DNA from: Osedax frankpressi
Lineage: Eukaryota > Annelida > Polychaeta > Sabellida > Siboglinidae
Reading direction: 5' to 3'
DNA length: 64,000 bases
NCBI GenBank assembly: GCA_964035775.1
Contig: OZ038313.1
Location: 37,733,253 to 37,797,252 of the forward strand
In this document: positions 37,201-52,604 of the stretch, one piece after another
How the letters are laid out: each line of letters starts with the position of its first letter
How positions within the stretch are numbered: position 1 is the stretch's first letter
Translations under genes and position numbers: made by a program
Notes under the pieces: generated by a model
What the model was told of the DNA's origin: nothing
What the model saw: only the letters and a program-made list of their open reading frames with translations
Database searches by the model: none

Positions 37201-40200
37201 ACATGGTAACTACAGGAAGGACTACATAGTAACTACAGGAAGGACTACATAGTAACTATATGGTAACTACAGGAAGGACTACATAGTAACTACATGGTAA
37301 CTACATGGTAACTACATGGTAACTACATGGTAACTACAGGAAGGACTACATAGTAACTACATGGTAACTACAGGAAGGACTACATAGTAACTACAGGAAG
37401 GACTACATAGTAACTATATGGTAACTACAGGAAGGACTACATAGTAACTACATGGTAACTACAGGAAGGACTACATAGTAACTATATTGTAACTACAGGA
37501 AGGACTACATAGTAACTACATGGTAACTACAGGAAGGACTACATAGTAACTACAGGAAGGACTACATAGTAACTATATGGTAACTACAGGAAGGACTACA
37601 TAGTAACTACATGGTAACTACAGGAAGGACTACATAGTAACTACATTGTAACTACAGGAAGGACTACATAGTAACTACATGGTAACTACAGGAAGGACTA
37701 CATAGTAACTACATTGTAACTACAGGAAGGACTACATAGTCACTATATGGTAACTACAGGAAGGACTACATAGTAACTACATTGTAACTACAGGAAGGAC
37801 TACATAGTAACTACATTGTAACTACAGGAAGGACTGCATAGTAACTACATGGTAACCACAGGAAGGACTACATAGTCACTACATTGTAACTACAGGAAGG
37901 ACTACATAGTCACTACATTGTAACTACAGGAAGGACTACATAGTCACTACATTGTAACTACAGGAAGGACTACATAGTCACTACATTGTAACTACAGGAA
38001 GGACTACATAGTAACTACATTTAAACTACAGGAAGGACTACATAGTAACTACATGGTAACTACAGGAAGGACTACATAGTAACTACAGGAAGGACTACAT
38101 AGTAACTATATGGTAACTACAGGAAGGACTACATAGTAACTACATTGTAACTACAGGAAGGACTACATAGTAACTACATTGTAACTACAGGAAGGACTAC
38201 ATAGTCACTACATTGTAACTACAGGAAGGACTACATAGTAACTATATGGTAACTACAGGAAGGACTACATAGTAACTACATTGTAACTACAGGAAGGACT
38301 ACATAGTAACTACATGGTAACTACAGGAAGGACTATATAGTAACTACATGGTAACTACAGGAAGGACTACATAGTAACTACATGGTAACTACAGGAAGGA
38401 CTACATAGTAACTACATGGTAACTACAGGAAGGACTACATAGTAACTACATGGTAACTACAGGAAGGACTACATAGTAACTATATGGTAACTACTGGGGG
38501 GACTACATAGTCACTACATGGTAACTACAGGAAGGACTACATAGTAACTACATCGTAACTACAGGAAGGACTACATAGTAACTACATTGTAACTACAGGA
38601 AGGACTACATAGTCACTACATGGTAACTACAGGAAGGACTACATAGTAACTACATTGTAACTACAGGAAGGACTATATAGTAACTACATGGTAACTACAG
38701 GAAGGACTACATAGTAACTACATGGTAACTACAGGAAGGACTACATAGTAACTACAGGAAGGACTACATAGTAACTATATGGTAACTACAGGAAGGACTA
38801 CATAGTAACTACATGGTAACTACAGGAAGGACTACATAGTAACTACATTGTAACTACAGGAAGGACTACATAGTAACTACATGGTAACTACAGGAAGGAC
38901 TACATAGTAACTACATGGTAACTACAGGAAGGACTACATAGTAACTACAGGAAGGACTACATAGTAACTACAGGAAGGACTACATAGTAACTATATGGTA
39001 ACTACAGGAAGGACTGCATAGTAACTACATGGTAACTACAGGAAGGACTACATAGTAACTACATTGTAACTACAGGAAGGACTACATAGTAACTACATGG
39101 TAACTACAGGAAGGACTACATAGTAACTACAGGAAGGACTACATAGTAACTATATGGTAACTACAGGAAGGACTACATAGTAACTACATTGTAACTACAG
39201 GAAGGACTACATAGTCACTATATGGTAACTACAGGAAGGACTACATAGTAACTACATTGTAACTACAGGAAAGACTACATAGTAACTACATTGTAACTAC
39301 AGGAAGGACTACATAGTAACTACATGGTAACTACAGGAAGGACTACATAGTCACTACATTGTAACTACAGGAAGGACTACATAGTCACTACATTGTAACT
39401 ACAGGAAGGACTACATAGTAACTACATAGTAACTACAGGAAGGACTACATAGTAACTATATGGTAACTACAGGAAGGACTACATAGTCACTATATGGTAA
39501 CTACAGGAAGGACTACATAGTCACTATATGGTAACTACAGGAAGGACTACATAGTCACTATATGGTAACTACAGGAAGGACTACATAGTCACTATATGGT
39601 AACTACAGGAAGGACTACATAGTAACTACATGGTAACTACAGGAAGGACTACACAGTAACTACATGGTAACTACAGGAAGGACTACATAGTAACTACAGG
39701 AAGGACTACATAGTAACTATATGGTAACTACAGGAAGGACTACATAGTAACTACATGGTAACTACAGGAAGGACTACATAGTAACTACATGGTAACTACA
39801 TGGTAACTACAGGAAGGACTACATAGTAACTACATGGTAACTACAGGAAGGACTACATAGTCACTACATGGTAACTACAGGGAGGACTACATAGTAACTA
39901 CATGGTAACTACAGGAAGGACTACATAGTCACTACATTGTAACTACAGGAAGGACTACATAGTAACTACATGGTAACTACAGGAAGGACTACATAGTAAC
40001 TACATTGTAACTACAGGAAGGACTACATAGTAACTACATGGTAACTACAGGAAGGACTACATAGTAACTACATGGTAACTACAGGAAGGACTACATAGTA
40101 ACTACAGGAAGGACTACATAATAACTATATGGTAACTACAGGAAGGACTACATAGTAACTACATGGTAACTACAGGAAGGACTACATAGTAACTACATTG

Positions 40201-43200
40201 TAACTACAGGAAGGACTACATAGTAACTACATGGTAACTACAGGAAGGACTACATAGTAACTACATGGTAACTACAGGAAGGACTACATAGTAACTACAG
40301 GAAGGACTATATAGTAACTATATGGTAACTACAGGAAGGACTACATAGTAACTACATGGTAACTACAGGAAGGACTACATAGTAACTACATTGTAACTAC
40401 AGGAAGGACTATATAGTAACTACATGGTAACTACAGGAAGGACTACATAGTAACTACAGGAAGGACTACATAGTAACGATATGGTAACTACAGGAAGGAC
40501 TACATAGTAACTACATGGTAACTACAGGAAGGACTACATAGTAACTACATTGTAACTACAGGAAGGACTACATAGTAACTACATGGTAACTACAGGAAGG
40601 ACTACATAGTAACTACAGGAAGGACTACATAGTAACTATATGGTAACTACAGGAAGGACTACATAGTAACTACATGGTAACTACAGGAAGGACTACATAG
40701 TAACTACATTGTAACTACAGGAAGGACTACATAGTAACTACATGGTAACTACAGGAAGGACTACATAGTAACTACATTGTAACTACAGGAAGGACTACAT
40801 AGTCACTATATGGTAACTACAGGAAGGACTACATAGTAACTACATTGTAACTATAGGAAGGACTACATAGTAACTACATTGTAACTACAGGAAGGACTAC
40901 ATAGTCACTACATGGTAACTACAGGAAGGACTACATAGTAACTACATAGTAACTACAGGAAGGACTACATAGTAACTACATGGTAACTACAGGAAGAACT
41001 ACATAGTCACTACATTGTAACTACAGGAAGGACTACATAGTCACTACATTGTAACTACAGGAAGGACTACATAGTAACTACATGGTAACTACAGGAAGGA
41101 CTACATAGTAACTACATAGTAACTACAGGAAGGACTACATAGTAACTACATTGTAACTACAGGAAGGACTACATAGTAACTACATTGTAACTACAGGAAG
41201 GACTACATAGTCACTATATGGTAACTACAGGAAGGACTACATAGTAACTACATGGTAACTACAGGAAGGACTACATAGTAACTACATGGTAACTACAGGA
41301 AGGACTACATAGTAACTACAGGAAGGACTACATAGTAACTATATGGTAACTACAGGAAGGACTACATAGTAACTACATGGTAACTACAGGAAGGACTACA
41401 TAGTAACTACAAGAAGGACTACATAGTAACGATATGGTAACTACAGGAAGGACTACATAGTAACTACATGGTAACTACAGGAAGGACTACATAGTAACTA
41501 CATTGTAACTACAGGAAGGACTACATAGTAACTACATGGTAACTACAGGAAGGACTACATAGTAACTACAGGAAGGACTACATAGTAACTATATGGTAAC
41601 TACAGGAAGGACTACATAGTAACTACATGGTAACTACAGGAAGGACTACATAGTAACTACATTGTAACTACAGGAAGGACTACATAGTAACTACATGGTA
41701 ACTACAGGAAGGACTACATAGTAACTACATTGTAACTACAGGAAGGACTACATAGTCACTATATGGTAACTACAGGAAGGACTACATAGTAACTACATTG
41801 TAACTATAGGAAGGACTACATAGTAACTACATTGTAACTACAGGAAGGACTACATAGTCACTACATGGTAACTACAGGAAGGACTACATAGTAACTACAT
41901 AGTAACTACAGGAAGGACTACATAGTAACTACATGGTAACTACAGGAAGAACTACATAGTCACTACATTGTAACTACAGGAAGGACTACATAGTCACTAC
42001 ATTGTAACTACAGGAAGGACTACATAGTAACTACATGGTAACTACAGGAAGGACTACATAGTAACTACATAGTAACTACAGGAAGGACTACATAGTAACT
42101 ACATTGTAACTACAGGAAGGACTACATAGTAACTACATTGTAACTACAGGAAGGACTACATAGTCACTATATGGTAACTACAGGAAGGACTACATAGTAA
42201 CTACATGGTAACTACAGGAAGGACTACATAGTAACTACATGGTAACTACAGGAAGGACTACATAGTAACTACAGGAAGGACTACATAGTAACTATATGGT
42301 AACTACAGGAAGGACTACATAGTAACTACATGGTAACTACAGGAAGGACTACATAGTAACTACAAGAAGGACTATATAGTAACTACATTGTAACTACAGG
42401 AAGGACTACATAGTAACTACATGGTAACTACAGGAAGGACTACATAGTAACTACAGGAAGGACTACATAGTAACTACAGGAAGGACTACATAGTAACTAC
42501 AAGAAGGACTACATAGTAACTACATGGTAACTACAGGAAGGACTACATAGTAACTACATTGTAACTACAGGAAGGACTACATAGTCACTACATGGTAACT
42601 ACAGGAAGGACTACATAGTAACTACATTGTAACTACAGGAAGGACTACATAGTAACTACATGGTAACTACAGGAAGGACTACATAGTAACTACAGGAAGG
42701 ACTACATAGTAACTATATGGTAACTACAGGAAGGACTACATAGTAACTACATGGTAACTACATGGTAACTACAGGAAGGACTACATAGTAACTACATGGT
42801 AACTGCAGGAAGGACTACATAGTAACTACAGGAAGGACTACATAGTAACTATATGGTAACTACAGGAAGGACTACATAGTAACTACATGGTAACTACAGG
42901 AAGGACTACATAGTAACTACATTGTAACTACAGGAAGGACTACATAGTAACTACATGGTAACTACAGGAAGGACTACATAGTAACTACAGGAAGGACTAC
43001 ATAGTAACTATATGGTAACTACAGGAAGGACTACATAGTAACTACATGGTAACTACAGGAAGGACTACATAGTAACTACATTGTAACTACAGGAAGGACT
43101 ACATAGTAACTACATGGTAACTACAGGAAGGACTACATAGTAACTACATTGTAACTACAGGAAGGACTACATAGTCACTATATGGTAACTACAGGAAGGA

Positions 43201-46200
43201 CTACATAGTAACTACATTGTAACTACAGGAAGGACTACATAGTAACTACATTGTAACTACAGGAAGGACTGCATAGTAACTACATGGTAACTACAGGAAG
43301 GACTACATAGTCACTACATTGTAACTACAGGAAGGACTACATAGTCACTACATTGTAACTACAGGAAGGACTACATAGTCACTACATTGTAACTACAGGA
43401 AGGACTACATAGTCACTACATTGTAACTACAGGAAGGACTACATAGTAACTACATTTAAACTACAGGAAGGACTACATAGTAACTACATTTAAACTACAG
43501 GAAGGACTACATAGTAACTACATGGTAACTACAGGAAGGACTATATAGTAACTACATGGTAACTACAGGAAGGACTACATAGTAACTACATTGTAACTAT
43601 AGGAAGGACTACATAGTAACTACATGGTAACTACAGGAAGGACTACATAGTAACTACATGGTAACTACAGGAAGGACTACATAGTCACTACATTGTAACT
43701 ACAGGAAGGACTACATAGTAACTACATGGTAACTACAGGAAGGACTACATAGTAACTACATTGTAACTACAGGAAGGACTACATAGTAACTACATTGTAA
43801 CTACAGGAAGGACTACATAGTCACTATATGGTAACTACAGGAAGGACTACATAGTAACTACAAGGTAACTACAGGAAGGACTACATAGTAACTACATGGT
43901 AACTACAGGAAGTACTACATAGTAACTACATTGTAACTACAGGAATGACTACATATTAACTACAGGAAGGACTACATAGTAACTACATGGTAACTACAGG
44001 AAGGACTACATAGTAACTACATGGTAACTACAGGAAGGACTACATAGTAACTACATTGTAACTACAGGAAGGACTACATAGTAACTACATTGTAACTACA
44101 GGAAGGACTACATAGTCACTATATGGTAACTACAGGAAGGACTACATAGTAACTACATGGTAACTACAGGAAGGACTACATAGTAACTACATGGTAACTA
44201 CAGGAAGGACTACATAGTAACTACATGGTAACTACAGGAAGGACTACATAGTAACTACATTGTAACTACAGGAAAGACTACATAGTAACTACAGGAAGGA
44301 CTACATAGTAACTATATGGTAACTACAGGAAGGACTACATAGTAACTATATGGTAACTACAGGAAGGACTACATAGTAACTACAGGAAGGACTACATAGT
44401 AACTATATGGTAACTACAGGAAGGACTACATAGTAACTACATGGTAACTACAGGAAGGACTACATAGTAACTACATTGTAACTACAGGAAGGACTACATA
44501 GTAACTATATGGTAACTACAGGAAGGACTACATAGTAACTACATGGTAACTACAGGAAGGACTACATAGTAACTACAGGAAGGACTACATAGTAACTATA
44601 TGGTAACTACAGGAAGGACTACATAGTAACTACATTGTAACTACAGGAAGGACTACATAGTAACTACATTGTAACTACAGGAAGGACTACATAGTCACTA
44701 CATTGTAACTACAGGAAGGACTACATAGTAACTATATGGTAACTACAGGAAGGACTACATAGTAACTACATTGTAACTACAGGAAGGACTACATAGTAAC
44801 TACATGGTAACTACAGGAAGGACTATATAGTAACTACATGGTAACTACAGGAAGGACTACATAGTAACTACATGGTAACTACAGGAAGGACTACATAGTA
44901 ACTACATGGTAACTACAGGAAGGACTATATAGTAACTACATGGTAACTACAGGAAGGACTACATAGTAACTATATGGTAACTACTGGGGGGACTACATAG
45001 TCACTACATGGTAACTACAGGAAGGACTACATAGTAACTACATCGTAACTACAGGAAGGACTACATAGTAACTACATTGTAACTACAGGAAGGACTACAT
45101 AGTCACTACATGGTAACTACAGGAAGGACTACATAGTAACTACATTGTAACTACAGGAAGGACTATATAGTAACTACATGGTAACTACAGGAAGGACTAC
45201 ATAGTAACTACATGGTAACTACAGGAAGGACTACATAGTAACTACAGGAAGGACTACATAGTAACTATATGGTAACTACAGGAAGGACTACATAGTAACT
45301 ACATGGTAACTACAGGAAGGACTACATAGTAACTACATTGTAACTACAGGAAGGACTACATAGTAACTACATGGTAACTACAGGAAGGACTACATAGTAA
45401 CTACATGGTAACTACAGGAAGGACTACATAGTAACTACATGGTAACTACAGGAAGGACTACATAGTAACTACAGGAAGGACTACATAGTAACTACAGGAA
45501 GGACTACATAGTAACTATATGGTAACTACAGGAAGGACTGCATAGTAACTACATGGTAACTACAGGAAGGACTACATAGTAACTACATTGTAACTACAGG
45601 AAGGACTACATAGTAACTACATGGTAACTACAGGAAGGACTACATAGTAACTACAGGAAGGACTACATAGTAACTATATGGTAACTACAGGAAGGACTAC
45701 ATAGTAACTACATTGTAACTACAGGAAGGACTACATAGTCACTATATGGTAACTACAGGAAGGACTACATAGTAACTACATTGTAACTACAGGAAAGACT
45801 ACATAGTAACTACATTGTAACTACAGGAAGGACTACATAGTAACTACATGGTAACTACAGGAAGGACTACATAGTCACTACATTGTAACTACAGGAAGGA
45901 CTACATAGTCACTACATTGTAACTACAGGAAGGACTACATAGTAACTACATAGTAACTACAGGAAGGACTACATAGTAACTATATGGTAACTACAGGAAG
46001 GACTACATAGTCACTATATGGTAACTACAGGAAGGACTACATAGTCACTATATGGTAACTACAGGAAGGACTACATAGTAACTACATGGTAACTACAGGA
46101 AGGACTACACAGTAACTACATGGTAACTACAGGAAGGACTACATAGTAACTACAGGAAGGACTACATAGTAACTATATGGTAACTACAGGAAGGACTACA

Positions 46201-49200
46201 TAGTAACTACATGGTAACTACAGGAAGGACTACATAGTAACTACATGGTAACTACATGGTAACTACAGGAAGGACTACATAGTAACTACATGGTAACTAC
46301 AGGAAGGACTACATAGTCACTACATGGTAACTACAGGGAGGACTACATAGTAACTACATGGTAACTACAGGAAGGACTACATAGTCACTACATTGTAACT
46401 ACAGGAAGGACTACATAGTAACTACATGGTAACTACAGGAAGGACTACATAGTAACTACATTGTAACTACAGGAAGGACTACATAGTAACTACATGGTAA
46501 CTACAGGAAGGACTACATAGTAACTACATGGTAACTACAGGAAGGACTACATAGTAACTACAGGAAGGACTACATAATAACTATATGGTAACTACAGGAA
46601 GGACTACATAGTAACTACATGGTAACTACAGGAAGGACTACATAGTAACTACATTGTAACTACAGGAAGGACTACATAGTAACTACATGGTAACTACAGG
46701 AAGGACTACATAGTAACTACATGGTAACTACAGGAAGGACTACATAGTAACTACAGGAAGGACTATATAGTAACTATATGGTAACTACAGGAAGGACTAC
46801 ATAGTAACTACATGGTAACTACAGGAAGGACTACATAGTAACTACATTGTAACTACAGGAAGGACTACATAGTAACTACATGGTAACTACAGGAAGGACT
46901 ACATAGTAACTACAGGAAGGACTACATAGTAACGATATGGTAACTACAGGAAGGACTACATAGTAACTACATGGTAACTACAGGAAGGACTACATAGTAA
47001 CTACATTGTAACTACAGGAAGGACTACATAGTAACTACATGGTAACTACAGGAAGGACTACATAGTAACTACAGGAAGGACTACATAGTAACTATATGGT
47101 AACTACAGGAAGGACTACATAGTAACTACATGGTAACTACAGGAAGGACTACATAGTAACTACATTGTAACTACAGGAAGGACTACATAGTAACTACATG
47201 GTAACTACAGGAAGGACTACATAGTAACTACATTGTAACTACAGGAAGGACTACATAGTCACTATATGGTAACTACAGGAAGGACTACATAGTAACTACA
47301 TTGTAACTATAGGAAGGACTACATAGTAACTACATTGTAACTACAGGAAGGACTACATAGTAACTACATAGTAACTACAGGAAGGACTACATAGTAACTA
47401 CATAGTAACTACAGGAAGGACTACATAGTAACTACATGGTAACTACAGGAAGAACTACATAGTCACTACATTGTAACTACAGGAAGGACTACATAGTCAC
47501 TACATTGTAACTACAGGAAGGACTACATAGTAACTACATGGTAACTACAGGAAGGACTACATAGTAACTACATAGTAACTACAGGAAGGACTACATAGTA
47601 ACTACATTGTAACTACAGGAAGGACTACATAGTAACTACATTGTAACTACAGGAAGGACTACATAGTCACTATATGGTAACTACAGGAAGGACTACATAG
47701 TAACTACATGGTAACTACAGGAAGGACTACATAGTAACTACATGGTAACTACAGGAAGGACTACATAGTAACTACAGGAAGGACTACATAGTAACTATAT
47801 GGTAACTACAGGAAGGACTACATAGTAACTACATGGTAACTACAGGAAGGACTACATAGTAACTACAAGAAGGACTATATAGTAACTACATTGTAACTAC
47901 AGGAAGGACTACATAGTAACTACATGGTAACTACAGGAAGGACTACATAGTAACTACAGGAAGGACTACATAGTAACTACAGGAAGGACTACATAGTAAC
48001 TACAAGAAGGACTACATAGTAACTACATGGTAACTACAGGAAGGACTACATAGTAACTACAAGAAGGACTATATAGTAACTACATTGTAACTACAGGAAG
48101 GACTACATAGTAACTACATGGTAACTACAGGAAGGACTACATAGTAACTACATTGTAACTACAGGAAGGACTACATAGTAACTACAGGAAGGACTACATA
48201 GTAACTACATGAAGGACTACATAGTAACTACATGGTAACTACAGGAAGGACTACATAGTAACTACATGGTAACTACAGGAAGGACTACATAGTAACTACA
48301 TGGTAACTACAGGAAGGACTACATAGTAACTACATGGTAACTACAGGAAGGACTACATAGTAACTACATGGTAACTACAGGAAGGACTACATAGTCACTA
48401 CATTGTAACTACAGGAAGGACTACATAGTAACTACATGGTAACTACAGGAAGGACTACATAGTAACTACATTGTAACTACAGGAAGGACTACATAGTAAC
48501 TACAGGAAGGACTACATAGTAACTACATGGTAACTACAGGAAGGACTACATAGTAACTACAGGAAGGACTACATAGTAACTACATGGTAACTACAGGAAG
48601 GACTATATAGTAACTACATGGTAACTACAGGAAGGACTATATAGTAACTACATGGTAACTACAGGAAGGACTACATAGTAACTACATTGTAACTACAGGA
48701 AGGACTACATAGTAACTACATGGTAACTACAGGAAGGACTACATAGTAACTACATGGTAACTACAGGAAGGACTACATAGTCACTACATTGTAACTACAG
48801 GAAGGACTACATAGTAACTACATGGTAACTACAGGAAGGACTACATAGTAACTACATTGTAACTACAGGAAGGACTACATAGTAACTACATTGTAACTAC
48901 AGGAAGGACTACATAGTCACTATATGGTAACTACAGGAAGGACTACATAGTAACTACAAGGTAACTACAGGAAGGACTACATAGTAACTACATGGTAACT
49001 ACAGGAAGGACTACATAGTAACTACATTGTAACTACAGGAAGGACTACATAGTAACTACATTGTAACTACAGGAAGGACTACATAGTAACTACATTGTAA
49101 CTACAGGAAGGACTACATAGTCACTATATGGTAACTACAGGAAGGACTACATAGTAACTACAAGGTAACTACAGGAAGGACTACATAGTAACTACATGGT

Positions 49201-52200
49201 AACTACAGGAAGGACTACATAGTAACTACATTGTAACTACAGGAAGGACTACATAGTAACTACAGGAAGGACTACATAGTAACTACATGGTAACTACAGG
49301 AAGGACTACATAGTAACTACATGGTAACTACAGGAAGGTCTACATAGTAACTACATTGCAACTACAGGAAGGACTACATAGTAACTACATTGTAACTACA
49401 GGAAGGACTACATAGTAACTACAGGAAGGACTACATAGTAACTACATGGTAACTACAGGAAGGACTACATAGTAACTACATGGTAACTACAGGAAGGACT
49501 ACATAGTAACTACATGGTAACTACAGGAAGGACTACATAGTAACTACATTGTAACTACAGGAAAGACTACATAGTAACTACAGGAAGGACTACATAGTAA
49601 CTATATGGTAACTACAGGAAGGACTACATAGTAACTATATGGTAACTACAGGAAGGACTACATAGTAACTATATGGTAACTACAGGAAGGACTACATAGT
49701 AACTACAGGAAGGACTACATAGTAACTATATGGTAACTACAGGAAGGACTACATAGTAACTACATGGTAACTACAGGAAGGACTACATAGTAACTACATT
49801 GTAACTACAGGAAGTACTACATAGTAATTATATGGTAACTACAGGAAGGACTACATAGTAACTACATGGTAACTACAGGAAGGACTACATAGTAACTACA
49901 GGAAGGACTACATAGTAACTATATGGTAACTACAGGAAGGACTACATAGTAACTACATTGTAACTACAGGAAGGACTACATAGTAACTACATTGTAACTA
50001 CAGGAAGGACTACATAGTCACTACATTGTAACTACAGGAAGGACTACATAGTAACTATATGGTAACTACAGGAAGGACTACATAGTAACTACATTGTAAC
50101 TACAGGAAGGACTACATAGTAACTACATGGTAACTACAGGAAGAACTACATAGTCACTACATTGTAACTATAGGAAGGACTACATAGTAACTACATTGTA
50201 ACTACAGGAAGGACTACATAGTCACTACATTGTAACTACAGGAAGGACTACATAGTAACTACATTGTAACTACAGGAAGAACTACATAGTAACTACATTG
50301 TAACTACAGGAAGGACTACATAGTAACTACATGGTAACTACTGGGGGGACTACATAGTAACTACATGGTAACTACAGGGAGGACTACATAGTAACTACAT
50401 GGTAACTACAGGAAGGACTACATAGTAACTACATGGTAACTACTGGGGGGACTACATAGTCACTATATTGTAACTACAGGAAGGACTACATAGTAACTAC
50501 ATGGTAACTACAGGAAGGACTACATAGTAACTACATTGTAACTACAGGAAGGACTACATAGTAACTACATTGTAACTACAGGAAGGACTACATAGTAACT
50601 ACATAGTAACTACAGGAAGGACTACATAGTAACTACATTGTAACTACAGGAAGGACTATATAGTAACTCCATAGTAACTACATTGTAACTACATGAAGAA
50701 CTACATAGTAACTACATTGTAACTACAGGAAGGACTATATAGTAACTACATAGTAACTACATTGTAACTACAGGAAGGACTACATAGCAACTACATTGTA
50801 ACTACAGGAAGGACTACATAGTAACTACATTGTAACTACAGGGAGGACTACATAGCAACTACATTGTAACTATAGGAAGGACTACATAGCAACTACATTG
50901 TAACTACAGGGGGGACTACATTGTAATTACATCGTAACCTTCCCCTTTTCGACTTCCTGACAAGCCATCAGCACAACGTTGACATTGCGCTGGAGAATCA
51001 TGCTCCAGAAGTCCGCGACTGTGTGGGGCAACGGACCCTGGGCGGCGATGTAGGTTTCGCAGCCATTGATATCCTAGTCGAGTGAGTAGGTCTTAGTAAA
51101 TACCAACTCCACTATAGACTCGCGAAGATATTTTTATTTCCTAGTGCTTACTGGAGACATCCGTAAATATCATAATACGTATCTATTGAAATAAAGATTT
51201 CATTTAGAAATCTGAAGTGACTACAGATTACGATGTCAGCATACTAATTATGTAACCAGGGTTATGTAATAACGTCAATAAATATGCAATTTTAAATTGC
51301 ACGAATTTGACCCCTAGCTACAAATTGCATGCAAATTACATTCTGTTTGAGTTGAGGAGTAAATACGAACTTGAATGGTGTTTGCATTAATGTAGTCATC
51401 GAGTGGCGAGTTCCTCTTCAATTTAACCCTGGTGGCATCAACTGAAACCACCAATGAACATTGTAAAATCTATAGCAATATCTTACATTTGACGTTTAGC
51501 CACGTCTGCGAATAATACATTCTCCATTCTTTATATCGCATAATTAGTAAATAACTTATTATTACTATTAGAGAGTGACATTTAAATAATATCACAATGA
51601 ACAACCACAATCAACTACTTTCTTTGTATGAAATAGGAAATAAAATATAATTACGGAATTATTGTTAATAATAATTCTTAACATAATAGTTATTTATCAT
51701 TAATTATAAATATGATAGCTGAAATAATTATAGTTAATAATTACTCTTCTATTAACTAAAAACTGTTGATGTTTTGCTATAATGTTGATAATGTCGAATT
51801 AAACTCGTAAATTATATTTGAATATAAATAACTATGCGTTTCTGTAAAATCTTGAATAATCAAACTAATAATAGAAAATGAATTGATGATAGTTTTTATA
51901 GTTTCCCAATTACTTCGTCAACTAACAAGCAATTATATCTCCAAATCTATTTTTCTTTCGATTGTAAGATTTCAATCCATAATTCATAGTAACAATTTTC
52001 GTAGTCTTTTGTAATTCAGATATTGATCGTATTTTCTAAAAAAAAAGTTATTTTGAAATAAGTTAAAACCCTTTAACATTTATAATTGTAATATAATAAC
52101 TGTATGTAATTACTAATGTATAATAAATTCTATTTAGTTCTTGCTTTGATGAATGTGATATGATTCACTATATTTATGTAAATAATTAAACAGATTGCAA

Positions 52201-52551
52201 GCAATTATATATTTGTAAGTTTTTAAATTTTAAATATGAAATTTATTAAAAAACAATATTATTTATTGTTTCCGTATATGATATATGATAATTCACCACA
52301 CGCAAGGAAGCAAATTATGTCGAATATCAGATAATATAAACGACGATACTAATGTATATTGTAACTACATTTGTATATAATATTTAAAACATTATAGTTC
52401 ATTGAATATGAATTTCCTTGTGAATTTGCCAATGGTATGGAATATGACTAAATATGAAGATATATCAAATATTACCAAGCAAAAATTAATATCATAGTAA
52501 TATACAATATTAATAGTATTATTATGCTAGCGCTTATATACACAGACACAT

Positions 52552-52604
<53 letters not shown>

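Noticed and set aside
31375-50938. CRISPR array or centromeric satellite
   Set aside because: There are no unique spacers, units are directly adjacent, and the array lies wholly inside one intron with its register set by the donor. A CRISPR reading makes no sense in this eukaryotic gene.
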